A DNA stretch of 64,000 bases from contig NZ_JHYF01000016.1 of the NCBI RefSeq assembly GCF_000621485.1, forward strand, positions 1-64,000. Reading direction: 5' to 3'. Every line of letters starts with the position of its first letter. Within the stretch, counting starts at the first letter, position 1. Source of the DNA: Alkaliphilus transvaalensis ATCC 700919 (GTDB lineage: Bacteria > Bacillota > Clostridia > Peptostreptococcales > Natronincolaceae). A model generated the notes under the pieces. The model worked only from the letters and a program-made list of their open reading frames with translations. It searched no databases and had not been told where the DNA came from. A program made the position numbers and the translations under genes. This document shows positions 7,985 through 15,655 of this stretch, piece by piece.

Positions 7985-8605
7985 ATGTTAGACAATAAAG
8001 GTTTTGATCAATGGGCAGGAAAATATGATGATGATATTGCCAAGGCTAAGGGCTATCCCTTTGAAGGGTACTATCAAGTTTTAGCCTATGTTCACAGTAA
8101 GGTAGAGAAACCACAGGATAAGAAGGTCTTAGACATCGGAATTGGTACAGGATTATTAACTGAGGAACTTTATAAGAAAGGTGCCACCATATATGGTGTA
8201 GATTTTTCACCCAAAATGATTGAGGAAGCTTCAACTAAAATGCCTAATGGAAAATTTTATTGTTGTGATATCACCCAAGGGTTATGTAGTGAGCTAATGG
8301 AAATGAAGTTTAATTATATTGTTTCGTCTTATGCGTTACATCATCTAACAGATGAAGAGAAGATTGAATTTATTAATAGGTTGAAGGAATTAATCTTACC
8401 GGGTGGAAAAATTATTCTAGCAGATGTAGCTTTTGAAAAATTCATAGACCGAGAAAATTGTCAAAAAGAAGTAGGTGAAGAATGGGATTCAGATGAATAT
8501 TACATTGTTGCAGAGAGCTTTATAGATATGTTAAAGGAAACCGGTTTTAAATCACGTTACACACAAATCTCCATATGTGGTGGTGTTTTAGAGTTGTGGG
8601 TATAA
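7985..8605 (+). CDS. Class I SAM-dependent methyltransferase
   Basis: A 206-residue methyltransferase with SAM-binding motif I VLDIGIGTGLLTEEL at about residues 43-57, acidic motif II (YGVDFSPKMIEEA), and post-motif SSYALHHLTDEEK with an LILPGGKI loop. This is the Methyltransf_25/YrrT-like pattern. AGGAGG lies 6 bp before the ATG. It probably belongs to one unit with the upstream GNAT-VanW genes and the small membrane protein downstream. Substrate unknown. Confidence 0.85.
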   Translation: MLDNKGFDQWAGKYDDDIAKAKGYPFEGYYQVLAYVHSKVEKPQDKKVLDIGIGTGLLTEELYKKGATIYGVDFSPKMIEEASTKMPNGKFYCCDITQGLCSELMEMKFNYIVSSYALHHLTDEEKIEFINRLKELILPGGKIILADVAFEKFIDRENCQKEVGEEWDSDEYYIVAESFIDMLKETGFKSRYTQISICGGVLELWV

Positions 8606-8635
8606 TGGATTGCTTAAAACGAAGGAGGTCTTACA

Positions 8636-8776
8636 ATGAATGCATTTAATATGTTTTTTTCTGGTATCGGCGTGATGTTGCTGTATTCGTTGATTCCAGC
8701 TATTATTCTTTATTTTGTCATTAAGGCAGCAGTTCGAGACGCAATAATAGAGTTAAAAAATCGAGACATACTTTAA
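8636..8776 (+). CDS. Small single-span membrane protein (46 aa)
   Basis: The reading frame is short but convincing: ATG is preceded by AAGGAGG at 6 bp, and the product (MNAFNMFFSGIGVMLLYSLI then PAIILYFVIKAAVRDAIIEL) is one long hydrophobic helix followed by a charged amphipathic tail ending LKNRDIL. It starts 31 bp after the methyltransferase stop, so it is likely in the same unit. I recognise no family. Confidence 0.65.
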   Translation: MNAFNMFFSGIGVMLLYSLIPAIILYFVIKAAVRDAIIELKNRDIL

Positions 8777-8855
8777 AACAAAGAAATCTTATAAAAAAAC
8801 TTAAAATTACAAATACTAACGCTACAATAAAATGACTTAAAGGATATGATTAGTT

Positions 8856-9407
8856 ATGAAAGGTATTGTTAGAACTGTAGTTTTGATAAGTATTACGATG
8901 GTACTAATAATTATGAATTATGGATACGGTATTAACTTAAATTATCAAGAAGAAGAGATTATGGATCTTAATCTTCAAGCAAGTGATCCATATAATGAAC
9001 CCTATATGTTACAGATAGACCTGCAACAGAGTAAAGGTCAAATTTCATTTTTTCAACAGGCTATAGATCAGTTGGGGACAACCTCCATTGATAAAGTTGT
9101 TGAACTATGGGTAGAGGCAGAGAGAACTAGAAATGGTGTCTATCAATATGGGGTAGCTTCTCCTGAACAGAAGGCAAAATTAATTAATGAAAGAGGAGAA
9201 CCTACTGATAAATTTTGGATTATTGGTGGCTCTAGTCCTTGGTTAACTGACTACGAAGAAATCAATAGAAAAAAATTAGATGAAGAAACTTTTGAGGTAC
9301 AGCTAAAGTATTACTGGGGGACTTCTGCTGGTGCTACAGAGCCAACTTTTACCACATTAATTGTAGGTAAATTTAATGAGTTTTGGAAGGTTAAGGAAGT
9401 AAGATAG
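8856..9407 (+). CDS. Secreted or membrane-anchored protein of unknown function
   Basis: A 183-residue protein with an N-terminal hydrophobic segment (residues about 6-24) that could be an uncleaved anchor or a signal peptide. The C-terminal half (GVASPEQKAKLINERGEP, then a Trp/Phe-rich strand pattern and LIVGKFNEFWKVKEV) has the alternating strand look of NTF2-like/DUF4829-type extracytoplasmic domains, but I cannot assign a family. The RBS AAAGGA lies about 12 bp upstream. A hairpin at 9467-9499 probably ends transcription. Confidence 0.6.
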   Translation: MKGIVRTVVLISITMVLIIMNYGYGINLNYQEEEIMDLNLQASDPYNEPYMLQIDLQQSKGQISFFQQAIDQLGTTSIDKVVELWVEAERTRNGVYQYGVASPEQKAKLINERGEPTDKFWIIGGSSPWLTDYEEINRKKLDEETFEVQLKYYWGTSAGATEPTFTTLIVGKFNEFWKVKEVR

Positions 9408-9466
9408 AATTTGGAATAAAAGTTCTATAATGCTGTAGACACTGTTCAACCTAAGTAATTAATGGT

Positions 9467-9510
9467 GGGATTAACTTAGATAGCATTTAGGTTAATCCCT
9501 AGTTGTTTTA
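9467..9510 (+). terminator. Probable intrinsic terminator
   Basis: GGGATTAAC (9467-9475) pairs perfectly with GTTAATCCC (9491-9499), followed by TAGTTGTTTT. It lies between convergent genes and may serve both strands. Confidence 0.55.
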
Positions 9511-9548
9511 ACAGTTATTTTATAAAATGGATTTCAAGCTTTCTTAGA

Positions 9549-9779
9549 TTAATCATGATTATTCGTTAGAGAAAATATTACAGGAAAGTCCCTTATAAAG
9601 TCTTTTATATGTCTAAAATCTACTATTTCAACATCACATGATCCCTCAACAATCAGGGTTATTTGGTCAATTCCAACACTATTGTGAGGACCAATATAAG
9701 GCACTAACTCAATATCAATAATAAAATAGAAAGTTCGAGGTAACCCTTGGGTCTTTTTATAATTTAATAGCCCCTCCAT
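9549..9779 (-). CDS. Hypothetical protein overlapping the end of uvsE
   Basis: The frame allows a start at 9809, but ATG 9779 follows AAGGAGTG at good spacing inside the last codons of uvsE, giving a 76-residue protein that overlaps uvsE by 23 bp. The product (YFIIDIELVPYIGPHNSVG and VEIVDFRHIKDFIRDFP) is a plausible small globular domain without membrane segments. No family recognised. Translational coupling to uvsE is likely if it is real. Confidence 0.45.
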   Translation of the reverse strand: MEGLLNYKKTQGLPRTFYFIIDIELVPYIGPHNSVGIDQITLIVEGSCDVEIVDFRHIKDFIRDFPVIFSLTNNHD

Positions 9780-10719
9780 TAAGAATTTCCACTCCTTCAA
9801 TGGTTTCAAATTCCTTCATTAATTGATGTAAGGCAAGGTCTTTTTGTTTGGCCTCTACCATAATGTCAAAATCCCTATCTAATGTTTTGGCACTATTAAT
9901 AAATTCCATTAAAAAATTAATATCTACAAAATCTGCATGGGCTCTAATTTGCTTCTCACACTTAGGGCTTGAGACATGGATTTTTGGTGGTCGAGTTTCA
10001 TTATTCCAAGTATTAAAAATTGCTTCTAAATAATCGCTTAAATTCTCTCCATGATGGTTACAGAAGTGATGGTGAATATCTAGAACCATCGGTATGGAAA
10101 GTTCTTGGCAAATTGAGAGTACTTCTCGAGCTGTAAAGGATTTGTCATCATTTTCTAATATAATGCGACTTTGGTATCTTGGGTCAAGTTCTTTAAATTG
10201 ACTAATGAAGCGTTCTATCGCTTTCTTTTTACTGCCATAGGTACCCCCCACATGGATCACAAGTTTTGCTTCCTTAGGAGATAAGTCCATCGCTTCAAAA
10301 ATTTTGACATGATATTCTAGGTCCTTTAGGGATGAGGCAAGAACATCTTTTTTAGGGGTATTAATAATTGTAAAGTGATCGGGATGGGCACTAACTAGAA
10401 GGCCCTTTTCCTTAATGAAGTTACCTAGATTTTTATATTGTTCTTCAAAGGGTTGAATATAGTCCCAATCGAAGACCTCTTCATGGGTAACTAATGGAAC
10501 TAACTTTGAAGTAAATCGATAAAGGATTATATCATGGGCCTTATTATAGATTAATATTCTACGAGTCCTTTCTAAGTTTTCCTTCGTGATTGACTGCAAT
10601 TTATATAATTTGACTTCATCGTCGGGTAATTCTGAGAAACGTTTATAAGTGATTGTCTTATTAGGAGAACCATCTTGTAAATTTAAAGCAATAGCTACAT
10701 ATCCTAGTCTAATCTTCAT
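9757..10719 (-). CDS. uvsE: UV DNA damage endonuclease UvsE
   Basis: A 320-residue protein matching UvsE/UVDE, the TIM-barrel endonuclease that nicks DNA 5' of UV photoproducts. Hallmarks are an N-terminal RLGYVAIAL, LLVSAHPDHFTIIN, LVIHVGGTYGSKK, RIILENDDKSF, PMVLDIHHHFCNHH and PPKIHVSSPK, which supply the metal-binding His, Glu and Asp residues. ATG 10719 has GGAGG 8 bp upstream; the in-frame GTG at 10728 overlaps that SD. No LexA-type operator is visible upstream. Confidence 0.95.
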   Translation of the reverse strand: MKIRLGYVAIALNLQDGSPNKTITYKRFSELPDDEVKLYKLQSITKENLERTRRILIYNKAHDIILYRFTSKLVPLVTHEEVFDWDYIQPFEEQYKNLGNFIKEKGLLVSAHPDHFTIINTPKKDVLASSLKDLEYHVKIFEAMDLSPKEAKLVIHVGGTYGSKKKAIERFISQFKELDPRYQSRIILENDDKSFTAREVLSICQELSIPMVLDIHHHFCNHHGENLSDYLEAIFNTWNNETRPPKIHVSSPKCEKQIRAHADFVDINFLMEFINSAKTLDRDFDIMVEAKQKDLALHQLMKEFETIEGVEILNGGAIKL

Positions 10720-11183
10720 AAGAGACACCTCCGTAAATAATTTGCCCCATAATAATAAAATTAATAACTTTTAATAAATTTACCACTATTAATTGATACA
10801 TATTATCAAGTGATTATAAGGAAAAAATGTAGACAGTTGTATAATTAACTATAATTTTGTCTTCTATAGGAGTGAATTATATAGAAGTGATATCAAGTCC
10901 CCTGATAAAAATATCCAGATAAATTAGGGGAATTTGGCCGAGACATAGAGGGAATTTTGACTAGATATTGAATGTTTATAGTTAAAAGAAGTAGCTCCTT
11001 AAAAAGGTAATACTTGTAAACAAAGATGCGCTCAGATAAATAGGCTGTATATTCTATAGTGAGATAAATTCTTAGGCCAGGACTTTGAGTATAATATCAA
11101 ATAACGTAAATTAGTTGTAAAAATTTCTACTTTGGTAATAATTAGGTATGTAATGACTAATTGAGTAGAAAAAGGTGATTTAA
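10720..11183. other. Gene-free divergent spacer with two adjacent hairpins
   Basis: No reading frame of note. Two neighbouring inverted repeats are visible: CTTCTATA/TATAGAAG (10861-10887) and TCCCCT/AGGGGA (10898-10931). They have no T tract, so they could be a leader structure for the gene at 11184 or chance. A TATAAT at 11090 lacks a good -35. Confidence 0.35.
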
Positions 11184-11681
11184 ATGAAAGCAATGCAAGT
11201 TACAGGAATCGTTAGAGCCGCAATAATATTTGTTTGTGTGATGGCTATTATACCTGGACTGGTACTAAGGTTTCCCAACGGAAAATATTATGATGAAGAG
11301 ATGAAGGCAATGGTTAAGGATGGAAGGGCAGAAGTTGTCGAATACAAAATTAAGGGTGAATTAGATGGGAGTTCATTTATTGTTCAGCGTTTAATTTATA
11401 CCGATGATTTAGTCTATATAAGATATTCGACAAATGTAGCTAATGTTTTTTATGGCTTTCCCGACGATAAACTGAGGTTTTTCGACAATAGGGGTATAGA
11501 GTATAAAAAGTCGAATGATGTCAATAAAAGTTCTTTAGGTCTAAGGGGGCATGAAGGTTTAATTGCTTTTAAAAAACCTAAGGATTCTATTGCTATTGAA
11601 TATTTAATGTTAGTTTATGAAGCTTTTGATAGAAGAATGGAGATTAAGTTACCTGTAGGAGAGGTGACTTTATATGACTAG
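11184..11681 (+). CDS. Membrane-anchored protein of unknown function
   Basis: The 165-residue protein has an N-terminal transmembrane anchor (residues about 8-30) and a soluble domain predicted outside the cell. Strand-rich segments (AEVVEYKIKGELDGSSFIVQ, LRFFDNRGIEYKKSN) recall Ig-like DUF5643-type domains, a weak resemblance. RBS AAAAAGGTGA. It overlaps the next gene by 8 bp (11674-11681), so the two are translationally coupled and probably work together. Confidence 0.6.
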   Translation: MKAMQVTGIVRAAIIFVCVMAIIPGLVLRFPNGKYYDEEMKAMVKDGRAEVVEYKIKGELDGSSFIVQRLIYTDDLVYIRYSTNVANVFYGFPDDKLRFFDNRGIEYKKSNDVNKSSLGLRGHEGLIAFKKPKDSIAIEYLMLVYEAFDRRMEIKLPVGEVTLYD

Positions 11682-12243
11682 ATGGAGAAAAGAGATCATA
11701 CATTGGATATTTGTCGTCCTTTTGATAATGGTTACTCTGGTTATATCTCCTTTTTTTAACGGTAAAAATTCTTCAGAGGAGGCCTTTAGAGTAGCAGAGG
11801 CAGCTCTTTATTTTGGACCCTCAGAAATTATTGAAGAAATTGATTATGGTACTATTAAAATTTACCTTGCTAGATATAAAAATTGGGTAACTGCCCATGG
11901 TACGAGAAGGGAATTATTGCAGTGGTACCCAGAAGATACATTTTCACCATTGGAGATAGACGAAAATAAGGCTTTTAGCTATAGTTTTGGAAAAACTGAG
12001 AGTCTGCGAAAGGATCAAGAAATTAAAAGGGTGTTTGGTTATATAAGGGACCCCAGTATTGTTAAACTTCAACTAGTCCTTATGTATGAAGATGAGATTC
12101 AGCATTTAGCTGCTGAAGTAAAGGAAGGGCTATTTATCTTTCATTGGGACCAGAAACTTTCGCCTTATATCCCATTGAAGCTCCTTGCTTTTGATTATAA
12201 GGGTACTTTAATTTATGAAGAAGAAATAGATCAATCTAGATAA
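11674..12243 (+). CDS. Membrane-anchored protein of unknown function, coupled to upstream gene
   Basis: A 189-residue protein with one N-terminal transmembrane helix (residues about 9-27, WIFVVLLIMVTLVISPFF) and an extracytoplasmic domain. The start ATG has GGAGAGGTGAC upstream inside the previous gene, an 8-bp overlap. No family recognised. The same architecture as its neighbour (short cytoplasmic tail, one helix, about 150-residue outer domain) suggests a two-protein membrane complex, which is inference. Confidence 0.6.
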   Translation: MTRWRKEIIHWIFVVLLIMVTLVISPFFNGKNSSEEAFRVAEAALYFGPSEIIEEIDYGTIKIYLARYKNWVTAHGTRRELLQWYPEDTFSPLEIDENKAFSYSFGKTESLRKDQEIKRVFGYIRDPSIVKLQLVLMYEDEIQHLAAEVKEGLFIFHWDQKLSPYIPLKLLAFDYKGTLIYEEEIDQSR

Positions 12244-12275
12244 TTCTATATAGTAATAAGAGAAGAGGTGTCAAA

Positions 12276-12593
12276 TTGGAATTAAAAGATATACAAAATA
12301 AAGTTGAGGTTTTTATCAAAAATAATAATCTTGATGCAACTGTTGAGGTTAGGGTTTTAGATTTAGTCTCTGAGGTTGGAGAGTTGGCAAAGGAAGTATT
12401 AAAGGGAAGTAATTATGGTAAAAAATCATTAGCTTTATCTGATGAGTGGGAAAAGGAAATAGGAGATGTGTTGTTCTCCTTAATTACAATAGCAAATATG
12501 ACTAGTATCGATTTAGAAAAATCTTTAATAGTGGTATTGGATAAGTATAAAAAAAGGATGGAGGAAAAGGGACATATAGCCTCAGACGCCTAG
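12276..12593 (+). CDS. MazG-like nucleotide pyrophosphohydrolase
   Basis: The 105-residue protein fits a single MazG/all-alpha NTP pyrophosphatase domain. VSEVGELAKEVLKG gives the E-x-x-E metal-binding helix and WEKEIGDVLFSLITIAN gives the second E-x-x-D helix. These Mg-dependent enzymes hydrolyse (d)NTPs to monophosphates. The start is TTG 12276, preceded by GAGGTG. It lies 32 bp after the paired membrane genes and may share their transcript, though a functional link is not evident. Confidence 0.85.
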   Translation: MELKDIQNKVEVFIKNNNLDATVEVRVLDLVSEVGELAKEVLKGSNYGKKSLALSDEWEKEIGDVLFSLITIANMTSIDLEKSLIVVLDKYKKRMEEKGHIASDA

Positions 12594-12765
12594 AAGATTA
12601 AAAATTAAAAAAAATAATATTTCATACAAACTTCGACAAATTTTATTGAAACTACAGTCTAAAATGGTGTAAGAGAAGTTTAATTCTTGTAATAGTGTAT
12701 AAAAAAATTAATATGGTCTAGGAAAATTAATACACAAATAAATTAATGGATTGGGAGAAATGATT

Positions 12766-13230
12766 ATGAATAAAACAGAGATCTATCAATTAAATCGTAA
12801 ATTGGACATACCATATGACCTTTTACTATTGGCTGATCCTTCTCATGAAAGTGTTGCTGATTGTGTTGAGAGAGGCAGCATTTATGTTATTGATGTAGAA
12901 GGTAGACCTGTCGGGGTATATGTGCTGATAAATACTCGGCCTTTTACCATGGAGTTAGTTAATATTGCCGTTGATGAGGGGTATCAGGGTAATGGTATTG
13001 GAAAAATGTTAGTAGAAGATGCTATAGAAAGAGTAAAAAGGGCTGGCTATAAGACAATAGAGGTTGGAACAGGGAATTCTAGTATCAGCCAATTAGCCCT
13101 ATATCAAAAATGTGGTTTTCGAATTAAGTCTATTGAGAGGGACTATTTTGTCAGATATTACGAAGATGAAATTTTAGAAAATGGAATTCAGTGCAGGGAC
13201 ATGATCAGATTATCCATTGATTTTGTGTAA
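12766..13230 (+). CDS. GNAT family N-acetyltransferase
   Basis: A 154-residue GNAT protein. ATG 12766 is chosen over the upstream TTG 12751 because TTGGGAGA forms the SD for it. Motif A is VDEGYQGNGIGKMLVEDAI (QGNGIG) and motif B GNSSISQLALYQKCGFRI. The tail with RYYEDEILENGIQCRDMIRL matches the YvbK/YkwB-like group of Bacillus acetyltransferases. Substrate unknown. Confidence 0.85.
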   Translation: MNKTEIYQLNRKLDIPYDLLLLADPSHESVADCVERGSIYVIDVEGRPVGVYVLINTRPFTMELVNIAVDEGYQGNGIGKMLVEDAIERVKRAGYKTIEVGTGNSSISQLALYQKCGFRIKSIERDYFVRYYEDEILENGIQCRDMIRLSIDFV

Positions 13231-13342
13231 AATTAATACAGCTATTTTTTTTTATGATTCATTCAATTCATAAGATATGATATTTGAATAGCCACAGAAC
13301 TTTATGACAGAATAAAAGTTTTATCAACAAGGGGGATACCAC

Positions 13343-13888
13343 GTGTATAGTATAGATGATAAAGTCATTATCAAAAAAACGACTGAAGAAAACTTAAAAG
13401 AAATTCTAGTACTTTGGAATAATGGAGAAGTGATGAAGTGGGTGGGGTTCCCCAAAGGATTAAACATGACAGATTCCCATATATGGGGATGGTACTGTAA
13501 TATTAGCTTAAGAGATTGGGCTTATCATTTTGTTGTTTATCATCAAGAGGTGGGATTCTGTGGTGAGCTATATTATGATATAGATGTTAAATATAAAAGG
13601 GCAGGTTTAGATATAAAATTTTTACCAACGGCCCAGGGAAAGGGATTAGCTTCTAAAGCTTTTATTTCGATGATTAATCACATATTCGAAAATGAAAAAA
13701 ATATACTTAGTGTATGGGCAGAGCCAACTAATGGAAACTTCAAAGCTAAGAAATTATTTGCTAGATGTGGACTTAAGGAGACTATACCAGCTGAGTTTGC
13801 AGAACCAAAGGAATCCTATTGGGAGTTAAAGCGAGAAGATTGGTTACAGATTAATTATAAAAGGAAATTAGCTAAGGAAAACATATAA
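13343..13888 (+). CDS. GNAT family N-acetyltransferase (RimJ/RimL-like)
   Basis: A 181-residue acetyltransferase starting at GTG 13343 after AAGGGGG. DIKFLPTAQGKGLASKAFIS carries the acetyl-CoA loop (QGKGLA), and EPTNGNFKAKKLFARCGL is motif B in the RimJ/RimL style. The Trp-rich N-terminal half (WVGFPKGLN, IWGWYCN) is typical of the Acetyltransf_3 group acting on small molecules or protein N-termini. Substrate unknown. Confidence 0.8.
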   Translation: MYSIDDKVIIKKTTEENLKEILVLWNNGEVMKWVGFPKGLNMTDSHIWGWYCNISLRDWAYHFVVYHQEVGFCGELYYDIDVKYKRAGLDIKFLPTAQGKGLASKAFISMINHIFENEKNILSVWAEPTNGNFKAKKLFARCGLKETIPAEFAEPKESYWELKREDWLQINYKRKLAKENI

Positions 13889-13933
13889 TGGATTAGATTT
13901 CTTCTATTGGTATAACTTTGATTTAAACTATTT

Positions 13934-13964
13934 TAATCTAATTTAACTTTTTAATCTAATTTAA
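13934..13964. repeat. Short AT-rich tandem repeat
   Basis: TTTTAATCTAATTTAA occurs twice with an 18-bp period in the gene-free spacer 13889-14260. Confidence 0.45.
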
Positions 13965-13997
13965 TTTTATAATTTTGATTTATAGATAATGATTGAT

Positions 13998-14050
13998 AAT
14001 CCATAGATAATAGCCCATTGATCAATTTAAAGGCTAATACTCTATGGATT
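13998..14050. other. Long imperfect hairpin in intergenic spacer
   Basis: AATCCATAGATAATAGCC (from 13998) and GGCTAATACTCTATGGATT (to 14050) pair over 18 positions with one bulge. The apex carries the palindrome ATTGATCAAT (14017-14026). There is no T tract on either side, so it looks more like an RNA or DNA structural element than a terminator. Confidence 0.45.
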
Positions 14051-14260
14051 TTAAATTGAAGCATCTCTCTTTAATTTCTTTTAGTAGATCACTAGAAGTT
14101 TAAGCTTATCTACTCTGTAGTTTCTAGTTAAGATATGATATGCTTAAATAGAAGCTCTTCAATAATTATGGATATGAAATGGATATTTTATTATTCTAGT
14201 GTTGTAGGAAGAAATTCGTATTAAGAATTTCACATTATTTATGGAACAGGAGACGATTAA

Positions 14261-14515
14261 ATGAATTGTAGAGAGGGTTGCGGAGCTTGTTGTATTGCGC
14301 CATCAATTTCATCACCTATACCAGGTATGCCAAAGGGAAAACCAGCTGGGGTTAGGTGTATTCAACTGACAGAAGGTCATTTATGTAAGTTATTTGGGAC
14401 ACCAGAGAGGCCAAAGGTATGTATTGAATTGAAGCCAACAGAAGATATGTGTGGTTTTAGTGATCAGGAAGCAATGGATTATCTTAAGACACTAGAAGAA
14501 GTGACTAAACCTTAA
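14261..14515 (+). CDS. YkgJ-type cysteine cluster protein
   Basis: The 84-residue protein matches E. coli YkgJ-like proteins (CxxCxxCC/UPF0153 zinc or Fe-S cluster family). It has [12 protein letters not shown] at residues 3-14, then [25 protein letters not shown] and DMCGF, eight cysteines in all, which could ligate a metal cluster. Function of the family is undetermined. RBS CAGGAGA. Confidence 0.85.
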   Translation: MNCREGCGACCIAPSISSPIPGMPKGKPAGVRCIQLTEGHLCKLFGTPERPKVCIELKPTEDMCGFSDQEAMDYLKTLEEVTKP

Positions 14516-14573
14516 ATATGGTTGTCGGTAATTATATTATGTTAATTTCTAAATTTGGAGGTTATCAACTAAA

Positions 14574-15116
14574 ATGGAAACCTATATTATGAAAACTAAA
14601 AGACTAGGGTTAAGAAGATGGAATGACGCTGACCTCATTCCCTTTAGTAAAATTAATCAAGATCCACGGGTAATGGAGTACTTTCCAAAACTTCTTTCTC
14701 AGCAAGAAAGCGAAGAAATGATTAAAAAAATTGAAGAGAAAACAAATGAAAATGGTTTTGGGCTCTATGCAGTAGATTTATTATCAAAAAAGGAGTTTAT
14801 TGGTTTTATAGGCCTTAGTAGGCCAAACTTTGAAGCTAGTTTTACTCCATGTGTTGAAATTGGTTGGAGATTAGCCTACCAACATTGGGGAAAGGGGCTA
14901 GCAACAGAAGGAGCACAAGCCTGTCTGGCATTTGCATTTAATTTGTTGAGAATTCCAGAGATTGTTTCCTTTACCGCCAAAGAAAATCAGCGTTCAATTA
15001 AGGTTATGGAGAAGCTTAATATGAAAAAAGCCGGTGAATTTATGCATCCTAATCTTCCAGAGGATCATTCCCTTAGGAAACACGTTTTATATAAAATCTC
15101 AAGGGAAGGTAGATAA
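14574..15116 (+). CDS. GNAT family N-acetyltransferase (RimJ/RimL-like)
   Basis: A 180-residue Acetyltransf_3 protein. It begins METYIMKTKRLGLRRWND, the common N-terminus of this group. IGWRLAYQHWGKGLATEGAQ is the acetyl-CoA loop (WGKGLATE) and ENQRSIKVMEKLNMKKAGEF is motif B. GGAGGT lies 11 bp upstream of ATG. Close relatives are usually annotated as ribosomal-protein-serine acetyltransferase-like, but the substrate here is unknown. Confidence 0.88.
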   Translation: METYIMKTKRLGLRRWNDADLIPFSKINQDPRVMEYFPKLLSQQESEEMIKKIEEKTNENGFGLYAVDLLSKKEFIGFIGLSRPNFEASFTPCVEIGWRLAYQHWGKGLATEGAQACLAFAFNLLRIPEIVSFTAKENQRSIKVMEKLNMKKAGEFMHPNLPEDHSLRKHVLYKISREGR

Positions 15117-15177
15117 ATGATTGGTAAGAGGGAAGTAAGACGTTAGGAACTAGTCTTTAAGGGGGGATATCTATTAT

Positions 15178-15573
15178 ATGAATATAATCATTAATGAGGA
15201 AATAGATGTAGTTGAATTAAATGAGTTTCTTGCTACTATAGGATGGGACATTAATCCAATTGAAAAGTTAGAAGCTACAATAAAACTATCTTGGGGCTGG
15301 ATTACGGCAAGAGATGCAGAAAACAAACTAATCGGTTTTGTTCAAGTATTATCAGATGGAATCAAACATGCCTATATTTTGCGCCTATTGGTACATCAGG
15401 ATTATAGAGGAAATGGTATTGGTAGTAAAATAGTAGGGGCATTAATGGAACTACTAGAAGAACATAAGTTAAACCCTATATTAATTACAAAACCTACGGA
15501 AGAATCATTTTATAATAAATTTGGGTTTGAACGGCAACAAAATGGCTTTATTTCCTTACTAAAGTGGAAATAG
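15178..15573 (+). CDS. GNAT family N-acetyltransferase (short)
   Basis: A 131-residue GNAT protein with motif A LLVHQDYRGNGIGSKIVGAL (YRGNGIG) and a short motif B (TEESFYNKFGFERQQNGF). AAGGGGGGA precedes the ATG. Size and layout match the Acetyltransf_10-like small GNATs. It is the eighth GNAT gene in this region. Confidence 0.85.
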   Translation: MNIIINEEIDVVELNEFLATIGWDINPIEKLEATIKLSWGWITARDAENKLIGFVQVLSDGIKHAYILRLLVHQDYRGNGIGSKIVGALMELLEEHKLNPILITKPTEESFYNKFGFERQQNGFISLLKWK

Positions 15574-15655
15574 CAATGTAGAAGTTTAGTGGATATTTGA
15601 AGTTGTCTATTGTTCTATAGTGATTTAGTGCTATATCAAGAAAAGGGGGAATTAA

